Positions 1 to 12,200 of a stretch of 64,000 nt of DNA are shown here, one piece after another. Origin of the DNA: Anthonomus grandis grandis (Eukaryota > Arthropoda > Insecta > Coleoptera > Curculionidae); assembly GCF_022605725.1 (NCBI RefSeq), contig NC_065564.1:124001-188000 (forward strand), given 5' to 3'. Both the position numbers and the translations under genes were made by a program. The notes beneath the pieces were generated by a model. The model saw nothing but the letters and a program-made list of their open reading frames with translations, did not search any database and was not told the DNA's origin. Within the stretch, counting starts at the first letter, position 1, and every line of letters begins with the position of its first letter.

Positions 1-88
1 AACTCGAGAAATGTCTAACCTAGAACAATGTTTCGTACATCAAATTTATCCTCAAGAAACACCTGAAGTGTATTTAGAAGGAACTTAC
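1..88 (-). other. Intron fragment after V19
   Basis: This is the start of the intron downstream of V19. It opens with the donor GTAAGTTC read on the minus strand from 88. No further exon can be supported in these bases. Confidence 0.6.
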
Positions 89-284
89 TTCTCAACTCCC
101 TCGGTCCTCCTCAAAAAGCCCAAATACCCGGTTCGGGCGTAAACCTCCCCGGTATTCCCCGTGACCAAACGGGCATTAAAATGGTCCCCGTACTCCGACT
201 CGTCCCCGTAAATGGTGAAATACCCGCTGGCGTTATGCCCGCTTTGCACCCAGATCTCTCCCAGATGCGAATCACCACATTGAC
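89..284 (-). CDS. Dip2: Dip2 exon V19: second adenylation domain, end of large subdomain
   Basis: The acceptor is a T-run ending TTAG at 286-285 and the donor is GAA|GTAAGT at 88. The exon begins with GT, completing a Gly codon from V18, and ends two bases into a codon. It encodes GDSHLGEIWVQS followed by GYFTIYGDE, DHFNARLVTGNTGEVYARTG and YLGFLRRTEGVE. ARTGYLGF is the counterpart of the RTGDLGF motif of acyl-AMP ligases. The Asp that normally contacts the AMP ribose is Tyr here, a DIP2-family trait as I recall it. The rest of this domain lies to the left of the window. Confidence 0.93.
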
Positions 285-3200
285 CTAAAAAAAATGAGTG
301 AAAAAACCGATTTTTATTATTTATCCTCCTCTTCTCTTTCTCACCTTTCGATTCGGGATTCGCGATTATCACTTTTACGCCCGGCAAAAGTTTGCCGCTC
401 TCCATCAGGCAGAGACTGTGGGGACTTCCCCGTTCCACCAGACTGACCCGGTCGTTCCTCAGGGCCCTCAGGTCCACGTAAACGGTCGAAGGTTCGGGGC
501 TGGAGGCCCCCTGGAGGCAGATCGCCACGTTTACGCGACATCCGAACGAGGTGGAGACCGCGCGGGGGCTGAGGCCTTGAAGGGGAAAAGGGGGGCGGGT
601 TATTTATTTATTTATTTTATTGTTCTGGAATTATTGGGAATATAAGAAAAACTATTTTCTTGCTTTTCCTATGGGAAATAGAGATTAATGTAATAAGGAT
701 TTTTTTCTTGTTTTTTCATGCTCTACACGTAAGTGAAAGAATTTTTCGATTCGGACAACTTTTTAAAAATTTTCAATTTTTTTGGTTCGTTAGGGCCAAA
801 ACCCGAAAAATGTCCATAACTCCCTCCCTGTTCGTTTTTCGAAAAAAAGTCTAAAATACTTTTTTGTTCAGTTTTCGGCCAGGCTTCTTATGGTACAAGA
901 AAAATTTGAATTTTTTCCATAGTAGTGGAAAAAATTGACATTTTTTAATTTGAGGTTTTTCCCCATTTTCTCGGGCTGTATGACAGATAGAAGCAAATTT
1001 CTTTTACCTACGGACAGTCCTTGTTATTCCCGACAACTTTTGTTTGAAACAATTTTTTCTCAGACCCACGGATTTTTTGGAAAAAATTAAAAAGTGATTT
1101 TTTGGAAATTTTCGTGGGTACATGCACACCCATTTGGTACTATGAGCAAAAATAAATTTCTTGCCTATGCTATGGGAAAAAGAGATTAATGTAATTAGGA
1201 TTTTTTTCTTGTTTTTTTGTGCCCTACACGTGAGTGAAAGAATTTTTCAATTCGGACCACTTTTTAAAAATTTTCAATTTTTTTGGTTCGTTAGGGCCAA
1301 AATCCGAAAAATGTCCGTAACTCCCTCCCTGTCCGTTTTTCGAAAAAAAGTGTAGAATACTTTTTTGTTCAGTTTTCGGCCAGGCTTCCTATGGTACAAA
1401 AAAAAATTGAATTTTTTCCATAGTAGTGGAGAAAATTGACATTTTTTAATTTGAGGTTTTTCCCCATTTTCTCGGGCTGTATGACAGATAGAAGCAAATT
1501 TCTTTTACCTACGTATAGTCCTTATTATTCCCGATAACTTTTGTTTCAAACAATTTTTTCTCAGACCCACAGATTTTTTGAAAAAAATTAAAAAGTTATT
1601 TTTTACACATTTTTATAGGTAGATGCACACGCTTTTCGTACTGTGACTAAAAATAATTTTCTTGCCTCTCCTATGGGAAATGGAGATTAATGTAATAAGG
1701 ATTTTTTTCTTGTTTTTTCATTCTCTACACGTGGGTAAAAGAATTTTTCGATTCGGACAACTTTTTAAAAATTTTCAATTTTTTTGGTTCGTTAGGGCCA
1801 AAATCCGAAAAATGTCCATAACTCCCTCCCTGTTCGTTTTTCGAAAAAAAGTGTAGAATACTTTTTTGTTCAGTTTTCGGCCAGGCTTCTTATGGTACAA
1901 AAAAAAATTAAATTTTTTTCTTAGTAGTGAAGAAAATTGACATTTTTCAATTTGAGGTTTTTTCCCATTTTCTCGGGCTGTATGACAGATAGAAGCAAAT
2001 TTCTTTTACCTACGTACAGTCCTTGTTATTCCCGACAACTTTTGTTTGAAACAATTTTTTCTCAGACCCACGGATTTAAAAAAAAAAAATAAAAAGTGAT
2101 TTTTTGGAAATTTTCATGGGTACCTTTTGGTACTGTGACTAAAAACAATTTTCTTGCCTCTGCTATGGGAAAAAGAGATTAATGTTATAAGGATTTTTTT
2201 CTTGTTTTTTCATTCTCTACACGTGAGTAAAAGAATTTTTCAATTCGGACAACTTTTTAAAAATTTTCAATTTTTTTGAGTCGTTAGGGCCAAAACCCGA
2301 AAAATGTCCATAACTCCCTCCCTGTTCGTTTTTCGAAAAAAAGTGTAGAATACTGTTTTGTTCAGTTTTCGGTTAGGCTTCTTATGGTACAAAAAAAAAT
2401 TGAATTTTTTCCATAGTAGTGGAGAAAATTGACATTTTTTAATTCGAGGTTTTTCCCCATTTTCTCGGGCTGTATTACAGATAGAAGCAAATTTCTTTTA
2501 CCTACGTACAGTCCTTGTTATTCCCGATAACTTTTGTTTGAAACAATTTTTTCTCAGACCAATAGATTTTTTGGAAAAAATTAAAAAGTGATTTTTTGGA
2601 AATTTTCATGGGTACAATACCCCTTTCGTACTGTCACTAAAAACAATTTTCTTGCCTCTGGTATGGGAAATAGAGATTAATGTAATTAGGATTTTTTTTT
2701 TGTTTTTTCATTCTCTACACGTGAGTAAAAGAATTTTTCGATTCGGACAACTTTTTAAAAATTTTCAATTTTTTTGGTTCGTTAGCGCCAAAACCCGAAA
2801 AATGTCCATAACTCCCTCCCTGTTCGTTTTTCGAAAAAAAGTGTAGAATACTTTTATGTTCAGTTTTCGGCCAGGCTTCTTATGGTATAAGAAAAATTTG
2901 AATTTTTTCCATAGTAGTGGAGAAAATTTACATTTTTTAATTTGAGGTTTTTCCCCATTTTCTCGGGCTGTATTACAGATAGAAGCAAATTTCTTTTACC
3001 TACGTACAGTCCTTCTTATTCCCGACAACTTTTATTTAAAACAATTTTTTCTCAGACCCACGGATTTTTTGTAAAAAATTAAAAAGTGATTTTTTGGAAA
3101 TTTTCATGGGTACATGCACACCCATTTGGTACTATGAGCAAAAATAAATTTCTTGCCTCTTCTATGGGAAATGGAGATTATTGTAATTAGGATTTTTTTC

Positions 3201-6200
3201 TTGTTTTTTTGTGCCCTACACGTGAGTGAAAACATTTTTTAATTCGAACAACTTTTTAAAAATTTTCAATTTTTTTGAGTCGTTAGGGCCAAAACCCGAA
3301 AAATGTCCATAACTCCCTCCCTGTTCGTTTTTCGAAAAAAAGTGTAGAATACTTTTTTGTTCAGTTTTCGGCCAGGCTTCTTATGGTACAAGAAAAATTT
3401 GAATTTTTTCCATAGTAGTGGAGAAAATTGACATTTTTTAATTTGAGGTTTTTCCCCATTTTCTCGGGCTGTATGACAGATAGAAGGAAATTTCTTTTAC
3501 CTACGTATAGTCCTTGTTATTCCCGATAACTTTTGTTTGAAACAATTTTTTCTCAGACCCACGGATTTTTTGGAAAAAATTAAAAAGTGATTTTTTGGAA
3601 ATTTTCATGGGTACTTGCATACCTCTTTCGTACTGTGACTAAAAACAATTTTCTTGCCTCTTCTATGGGAAATGGAGATTAATGTAATTAGGATTTTTTT
3701 CTTGTTTTTTCATTCTCTACACGTGAGTAAAAGAATTTTTCAATTCGGACAACTTTTTAAAAATTTTAAATTTTTTTGGTTCTTTAGGGCCAAAACTCGA
3801 AAAATCTTCATAACTCCCTCCCTGTTCGTTTTTCGAAAAAAAGTGTAGAATAGTTTTTTGTTCAGTTTTCGGCCAGGCTTCTTATAGTACAAAAAAAATT
3901 TGAATTTTTTTCATAGTAGTGGAGAAAATTGACATTTTTTAATTTGAGGTTTTTCCCCATTTTCTCGGGCTGTATGACAGATAAAAGCAAAATTCTTTTA
4001 CCTGCGTACAGTCCTTGTTATTCCCGACAACTTTTGTTTGAAACAATTTTTTCTCAGACCCACGGATTTTTTGGAAAAAAATAAAAAGTGATTTTTTGGA
4101 AATTTTCGTGGGTACTTGCATACCCCTTTCGTACTGTGACTAAAAACAATTTTCTTGCCTCTTCTATGGGAAATAGAGATTAATGTAATTAGGATTTTTT
4201 TCTTGTTTTTTCATGCTCTACACCTGAGTAAAAGAATTTTTCGATTCGGAAAACTTTTTTAAAATTTTCAATTTTTTTGGTTCGTTAGGGCCAAAATCCG
4301 AAAAATGTCCATAACTCCCTTCCTGTTCGTTTTTCGAAAAAAAGTGTAGAATACTTTTTTGTTTAGTTTTCGGCCAGGCTTCTTATGGTACAAAAAAAAT
4401 TTGAATATTTTCCATAGTAGTTGAGAAAATTGACATTTTTTAATTTGAGGTTTTTCCCCATTTTCTCGGGTTGTATGATAGATAGAAGCAAATTTCTTTT
4501 ACCTACGTACAGTCCTTCTTATTCCCGACAACTTTTGTCTAAAACAATTTTTTCTCAGACCCACAGATTTTTTGTAAAAAATTAAAAAGTGATTTTTTGG
4601 AAATTTTCATGGGTACATGCATACCCTTTTTGTACTGTGACTAAAAACAATTTTCTCGCTTTTCCTATGGCAAATGGAAATTAATGTAATAAGGATTTTT
4701 TTCTTGTTTTTTCATGCTCTACACGTGAGTAAAAGAATTTTTCGATTCGGAAAACTTTTTAAAAATTTTCAATTTTTTTGGTTCGTTAGGGCCAAAATCC
4801 GAAAAATGTCCATAACTCGCTCCCCGTTCGTTTTTCGAAAAAAACTCTAAAATACTTTTTTGTTCAGTTTTCGGCCAGGCTTCTTATGGTACAAAAAGAA
4901 TTTGAATTTTTTCCATAGTAGTGGAGAAAATTGACATTTTTTAATTTGAGGTTTTTCCCCATTTTCTCGGGCTGTATGACAGATAGAAGCAAATTTCTTT
5001 TACCTACGTACAGTCCTTGTTATTCCCAATAACTTTTGTTTGAAACAATTTTTTCTCAGACCCACGGATTTTTTGAAAAAAATTAAAAAGTGATTTTTTG
5101 GAAATTTTCATGGGTACACACACACCCCTTTCATACTGTGACCAAAAACAATTTTCTTGCCTTTTCTATGGGAAATGGAGATTAATGTAATAATGATTTT
5201 TTTCTTGTTTTTTTGTGCCCTACACGTGAGTGAAAAAATTTTTTAATTCGGACAACTTTTTAAAAATTTTCAATTTTTTTGGTTCGTTAGGGCCAAAACC
5301 CGAAAAATGTCCATAAGTCCCTCCCTGTTCGTTTTTCGAAAAAAAGTGTAGAATACTTTTTTATTCAGTTTTCGGCCAGGCTTCTTATTGTATAAGAAAA
5401 ATTTAAAAATTTGAATTTTTTCCATAGTAGTGGAGAAAATTGACATTTTTTAATTTGAGGTTTTTTGCCATTTTCTCGGGCTGTATGACAGATAGAAGCA
5501 AATTTCTTTTACCTACGGACAGTCCTTCTTATTCCTGACAACTTTTGTCTAAAACAATTTTTTCTCAGATCAATAGATTTTTTGGAAAAAATTAAAAAGT
5601 GATTTTATGCAAATTTTCATGGGTACTTGCATACCCTTTTGGTACTATGAGCAAAAATTAATTTCTTGCCTCTTCTATGGGAAATAGAGATTAATGTAAT
5701 TAGGATTTTTTTCTTGTTTTTTCATTCTCTACACGTGAGTGAAAGAATTTTTCGATTCGGATAACTTTTTAAAAAATTTCAATTTTTTTGGGTCATTAGG
5801 GCCAAAACCCGAAAAATGCCCATAACTCCCTCTCTGTTCGTTTTTCGAAAAAAAGTGTAGAATACTTTTTTGTTCAGTTTTCGGCCAGGCTTCTTATGGT
5901 ACAAAAAAAATTTGAATTTTTTCCATAGTAGTGGAGAAAATTGACATTTTTTAATTTGAGGTTTTTCCCCATTTTCTCGGGCTGTATGACAGATAGAAGC
6001 AAATTTCTTTTACCTACGTACAGTCCTTGTTATTCCCAATAACTTTTGTTTGAAACAATTTTTTCTCAGACCCACGGATTTTTTGAAAAAAATTAAAAAG
6101 TGATTTTTTGGAAATTTTCATGGGTACACACACACCCCTTTCATACTGTGACCAAAAACAATTTTCTTGCCTTTTCTATGGGAAATGGAGATTAATGTAA

Positions 6201-9200
6201 TAATGATTTTTTTCTTGTTTTTTTGTGCCCTACACGTGAGTGAAAAAATTTTTTAATTCGGACAACTTTTTAAAAATTTTCAATTTTTTTGGTTCGTTAG
6301 GGCCAAAACCCGAAAAATGTCCATAAGTCCCTCCCTGTTCGTTTTTCGAAAAAAAGTGTAGAATACTTTTTTATTCAGTTTTCGGCCAGGCTTCTTATTG
6401 TATAAGAAAAATTTAAAAATTTGAATTTTTTCCATAGTAGTGGAGAAAATTGACATTTTTTAATTTGAGGTTTTTCCCCATTTTCTCGGGCTGTATGACA
6501 GATAGAAGCAAATTTCTTTTACCTACGGACAGTCCTTCTTATTCCTGACAACTTTTGTCTAAAACAATTTTTTCTCAGATCAATAGATTTTTTGGAAAAA
6601 ATTAAAAAGTGATTTTATGCAAATTTTCATGGGTACTTGCATACCCTTTTGGTACTATGAGCAAAAATTAATTTCTTGCCTCTTCTATGGGAAATAGAGA
6701 TTAATGTAATTAGGATTTTTTTCTTGTTTTTTCATTCTCTACACGTGAGTGAAAGAATTTTTCGATTCGGATAACTTTTTAAAAAATTTCAATTTTTTTG
6801 GGTCATTAGGGCCAAAACCCGAAAAATGCCCATAACTCCCTCTCTGTTCGTTTTTCGAAAAAAAGTGTAGAATACTTTTTTGTTCAGTTTTCGGCCAGGC
6901 TTCTTATGGTACAAAAAAAATTTGAATTTTTTCGATAGTAGTGGAGAAAATTGACATTTTTTAATTTGAGGTTTTTTGCCATTTTCTTGGGCTGTATGAC
7001 AGATAGAAGCAAATTTCTTTTACCTACGTACAGTCCTTGTTATTCCCGATAACTTTTGTTTGAAACAATTTTTTCTCAGACCCACGGATTTTTTGAAAAA
7101 AATTAAAAAGTGATTTTTTGGAAATTTTCATGGGTACACACACACCCCTTTCATACTGTCACCAAAAACAATTTTCTTGCCTTTTCTATGGGAAATGGAG
7201 ATTAATGTAATTAGGATTTTTTTTTTGTTTTTTCATGCTCTACACGTGAGTGAAAAAATTTTTTAATTCGGACAACTTTTTTAAAATTTTCAATTTTTTT
7301 GGTTCGTTAGGGCCAAAACCCGAAAAATGTCCATAACTCCCTCCCTGTTCCTTTTTCGAAAAAAAGTGTAGAATACTTTTATGTTCAGTTTTCGGCCAGG
7401 CTTCTTATGGTACAAGAAAAATTTGAATATTTTCCATAGTAGTGGAGAAAATTGACATTTTTTAATTTGAGGTTTTTCCCCATTTTCTCGGGTTGTATGA
7501 TAGATAGAAGCAAATTTCTTTTACCTACGTACAGTCCTTCTTATTCCCGACAACTTTTGTCTAAAACAATTTTTTCTCAGACCCACAGATTTTTTGTAAA
7601 AAATTAAAAAGTGATTTTTTGGAAATTTTCATGGGTACATGCATACCCTTTTTGTACTGTGACTAAAAACAATTTTCTCGCTTTTCCTATGGCAAATGGA
7701 AATTAATGTAATAAGGATTTTTTTCTTGTTTTTTCATGCTCTACACGTGAGTAAAAGAATTTTTCGATTCGGAAAACTTTTTAAAAATTTTCAATTTTTT
7801 TGGTTCGTTAGGGCCAAAATCCGAAAAATGTCCATAACTCGCTCCCCGTTCGTTTTTCGAAAAAAACTCTAAAATACTTTTTTGTTCAGTTTTCGGCCAG
7901 GCTTCTTATGGTACAAAAAGAATTTGAATTTTTTCCATAGTAGTGGAGAAAATTGATATTTTTTAATTTGAGGTTTTTCCCCATTTTCTCGGGCTGTATG
8001 ACAGATAGAAGCAAATTTCTTTTACCTACGTACAGTCCTTGTTATTCCCAATAACTTTTGTTTGAAACAATTTTTTCTCAGACCCACGGATTTTTTGAAA
8101 AAAATTAAAAAGTGATTTTTTGGAAATTTTCATGGGTACACACACACCCCTTTCATACTGTGACCAAAAACAATTTTCTTGCCTTTTCTATGGGAAATGG
8201 AGATTAATGTAATAATGATTTTTTTCTTGTTTTTTTGTGCCCTACACGTGAGTGAAAAAATTTTTTAATTCGGACAACTTTTTAAAAATTTTCAATTTTT
8301 TTGGTTCGTTAGGGCCAAAACCCGAAAAATGTCCATAAGTCCCTCCCTGTTCCTTTTTCGAAAAAAAGTGTAGAATACTTTTATGTTCAGTTTTCGGCCA
8401 GGCTTCTTATGGTACAAGAAAAATTTGAATATTTTCCATAGTAGTGGAGAAAATTGACATTTTTTAATTTGAGGTTTTTCCCCATTTTCTCGGGCTGTAT
8501 GACAGATAGAAGCAAATTTCTTTTACCTACGTACAGTCCTTGTTATTCCCGACAACTTTTGTTTGAAACAATTTTTTCTCAGACCCACGGATTTTTTGGA
8601 AAAAATTAAAAAGTGATTTTTTGGAAATTTTCGTGAGTACATGCACACCCCTTTCGTACTGTGACTAAAAACAATTTTCTTGCCTCTGCTATGGGAAATA
8701 GAGATTAATGTAATTAGGATTTTTTTCTTGTTTTTTCATTCTCTACACGTGAGTAAAAGAATTTTTCGAATCGGACCACTTTTTAAAAATTTTCAATTTT
8801 TTTGGTTCGTTAGGGCCAAAATCCAAAAAATGTCCATAACTCCCTCCCTATCCATTTTTCGAAAAAAAGTGTAGAATACTTTTTTGTTCAGTTTTCGGTC
8901 AGGCTTCTTATGGTACAAGAAAAATTTGAATATTTTCCATAGTAGTGGAGAAAATTGACATTTTTTAATTTGAGGTTTTTTGCCATTTTCTTGGGCTGTA
9001 TGACAGATAGAAGCAAATTTCTTTTACCTACGGACAGTCCTTCTTATTCCTGACAACTTTTGTCTAAAACAATTTTTTCTCAGACCAATAGATTTTTTGG
9101 AAAAAATTAAAAAGTGATTTTTTGGAAATTTTCATGGGTACATGCATACCCTTTTCGTACTGTGACTAAAAACAACTTTCTTCCCTTTCCTATGGGAAAT

Positions 9201-12200
9201 GGAGATTAATGTAATTAGAATTTTTTTCTTGTTTTTTCATTCTCTACACACGAGTGAAATAATTTTTCAATTCGAACAACTTTTTAAAAATTTTCAATTT
9301 TTTTGAGTCGTTAGGGCCAAAATCCGAAAAATGTCCATAACTCCCTCCCTGTTTGTTTTTCGAAAAAAAGTGTAGAATACTTTTTTGTTCAGTTTTCGGC
9401 CAGGCTTCTTATGGTACAAGAAAAATTTGAATTTTTTCCATAGTAGTGCAGAAAATTGACATTTTTTAATTTGAGGTTTTTCGCCATTTTCTCGGGCTGT
9501 ATGGCAGATAGAAGCAAATTTATTTTACCTACGGACAGTCCTTCTTATTCCCGACAACTTTTGTCTAAAACAATATTTTCTCAGACCCATGGATTTTTTG
9601 GAAAAAATTAAAAAGTGATTTTTTGGAAATTTTCGTGGGTTCATGCACTCCCTTTTCGTACTGTGACTAAAAACAACTTTCTTGCCTCTCCTATGGGAAA
9701 TGGAGATTAATGTAATTAGGATTTTTTTCTTGTTTTTTCATTCTCTACACGTGAGTAAAAGAATTTTTTAATTCGGACAACTTTTTAAAAATTTTCAATT
9801 TTTTTGGGTCGCTAGGGCCAAAACTCGAAAAATGTCCATAACTCCCTCCCTGTTCGTTTTTCGAAAAAAAGTGTAGAATACTTTTTTGTTCAGTTTTCGG
9901 CCAGGCTTTTTATGGTAAAAGAAAAATTTGAATTTTTTCCATAGTAGCGGAGAAAATTGACATTTTTTAATTTGAGGTTTTTCCCCATTTTCTCGGGCTG
10001 TATGACAGATAGAAGCAAAATTCTTTTACCTACGTATAGTCCTTCTTATTCCTGACAACTTTTGTCTAAAGCAACTTTTTCTCACACCCATAGATTTTTT
10101 TAAAAAAAATTAAAAAGTGATTTTTTGGAAATTTTCATGGGTACACGCACACCCTTTTCGTACTGTGACTAAAAACAACTTTCTTGCCTCTCCTATGGGA
10201 AATGGAGATTAATGTAATTAGGATTTTTTTCTTGTTTTTTCATTCTCTACACATGAGTGAAAGAATTTTTCGATTCGGACAACTTTTTAAAAATTTTCAA
10301 TTTTTTTGGGTCGTTAGGGCCAAAATCCGAAAAATGTCCGTAACTCCCTCCCTGTTCGTTTTTCGAAAAAAAGTGTGGAATACTTTTATGTTCAGTTTTT
10401 GGCCAGGCTTCTTATGGTACAAGAAAAATTTAAATATTTTCCATAGTAGTGGAGAAAATTTACATTTTTTAATTTGAGGTTTTTCCCCATTTTCTCGGGC
10501 TGTATGACAGATAGAAGCAAATTTCTTTTACCTACGTACAGTCCTTGTTATTCCCGACAACTTTTGTTTGAAACAATTTTTTCTCAGACCCACGGATTTT
10601 TTGGAAAAAATTAAAAAGTGATTTTTTGGAAATTTTCATGGGTACATGCACACCCCTTTCGTACTGTGACTAAAAACAATTTTCTTGCCTCTGCTATGGG
10701 AAATAGAGATTAATGTAATTAGGATTTTTTTCTTGTTTTTTCATTCTCTACACGTGAGTAAAAGAATTTTTCGAATCGGACCACTTTTTAAAAATTTTCA
10801 ATTTTTTTGGTTCGTTAGGGCCAAAATCCAAAAAATGTCCATAACTCCCTCCCTATCCATTTTTCGAAAAAAAGTGTAGAATACTTTTTTGTTTAGTTTT
10901 CGGCCAGGCTTCTTATGGTACAAAAAAAATTTGAATTTTTTCCATAGTAGTGGAGAAAATTGACATTTTTTAATTTGAGGTTTTTCGCCATTTTCTCGGG
11001 CTGTATGACAGATAAAAGCAAATTTCTTTTACCTACGTACAGTCCTTATTATTCCCGACAACTTTTGTTTGAAACAATTTTTTCTCAGACCCACGGATTT
11101 TTTGTAAAAAATTAAAAAGTGATTTTTTGGAAATTTTCATGGGTACATGCATACCCTTTTGGTACTATGAGCAAAAATTAATTTCTTGCCTCTTCTATGG
11201 GAAATAGAGATTAATGTAATAAGGATTTTTTTCTTGTTTTTTCATTCTCTACACGTGAGTAAAAAAATTTTTCAATTCGGACAACTTTTTAAAAAATTTC
11301 AATTTTTTTGAGTTGTTAGGGCCAAAACTCGTAAAATGCCCATAACTCCCTCCCTGTTCGTTTTTCGAAAAAAAGTGTAGAATAGTTTTTTGTTCAGTTT
11401 TCGGCCAGGCTTCTTATAGTACAAAAAAAATTTGAATTTTTTCCATAGTAGTGGAGCAAATTGACATTTTTTAATTTGAGGTTTTTCCCCATTTTCTCGG
11501 GCTGTATGACAGATAAAAGCAAATTTCTTTTACCTACGTACAGTCCTTGTTATTCCCGACAACTTTTGTTTGAAACAATTTTTTCTCAGACCCACGAATT
11601 TTTTGGAAAAAATTAAAAAGTGATTTTTTGGAAATTTTCGTGGGTACATGCATACCCTTTTGGTACTATGAGCAAAAATTAATTTCTTGCCTCTTCTATG
11701 GGAAATAGAGATTAATGTAATAAGGATTTTTTTCTTGTTTTTTCATTCTCTACACGTGAGTAAAAAAATTTTTCAATTCGGACAACTTTTTAAACATTTT
11801 TAATTTTTTTGGTTCGTTAGGGCCAAAATCCGAAAAATGTCGGTAACTCCCTCCATGTTTGTTTTTCGAAAAAAAGTGTAGAATACTTTTATGTTCAGTT
11901 TTCGGCCAGGCTTCTTATGGTACAAGAAAAATTTAAATATTTTCCATAGTAGTGGAGAAAATTGACATTTTTTAATTTGAGGTTTTTCCCCATTTTCTCG
12001 GGCTGTATGACAGATAGAAGCAAATTTCTTTTACCTACGTACAGTCCTTGTTATTCCCGACAACTTTTGTTTGAAACAATTTTTTCTCAGACCCACGGAT
12101 TTTTTTGAAAAAATTAAAAAGTGATTTTTTGGAAATTTTCGTGGGTACATGCACACCCCTTTCGTACTCTGACTAAAAACAATTTTCTTGCCTCTGCTAT

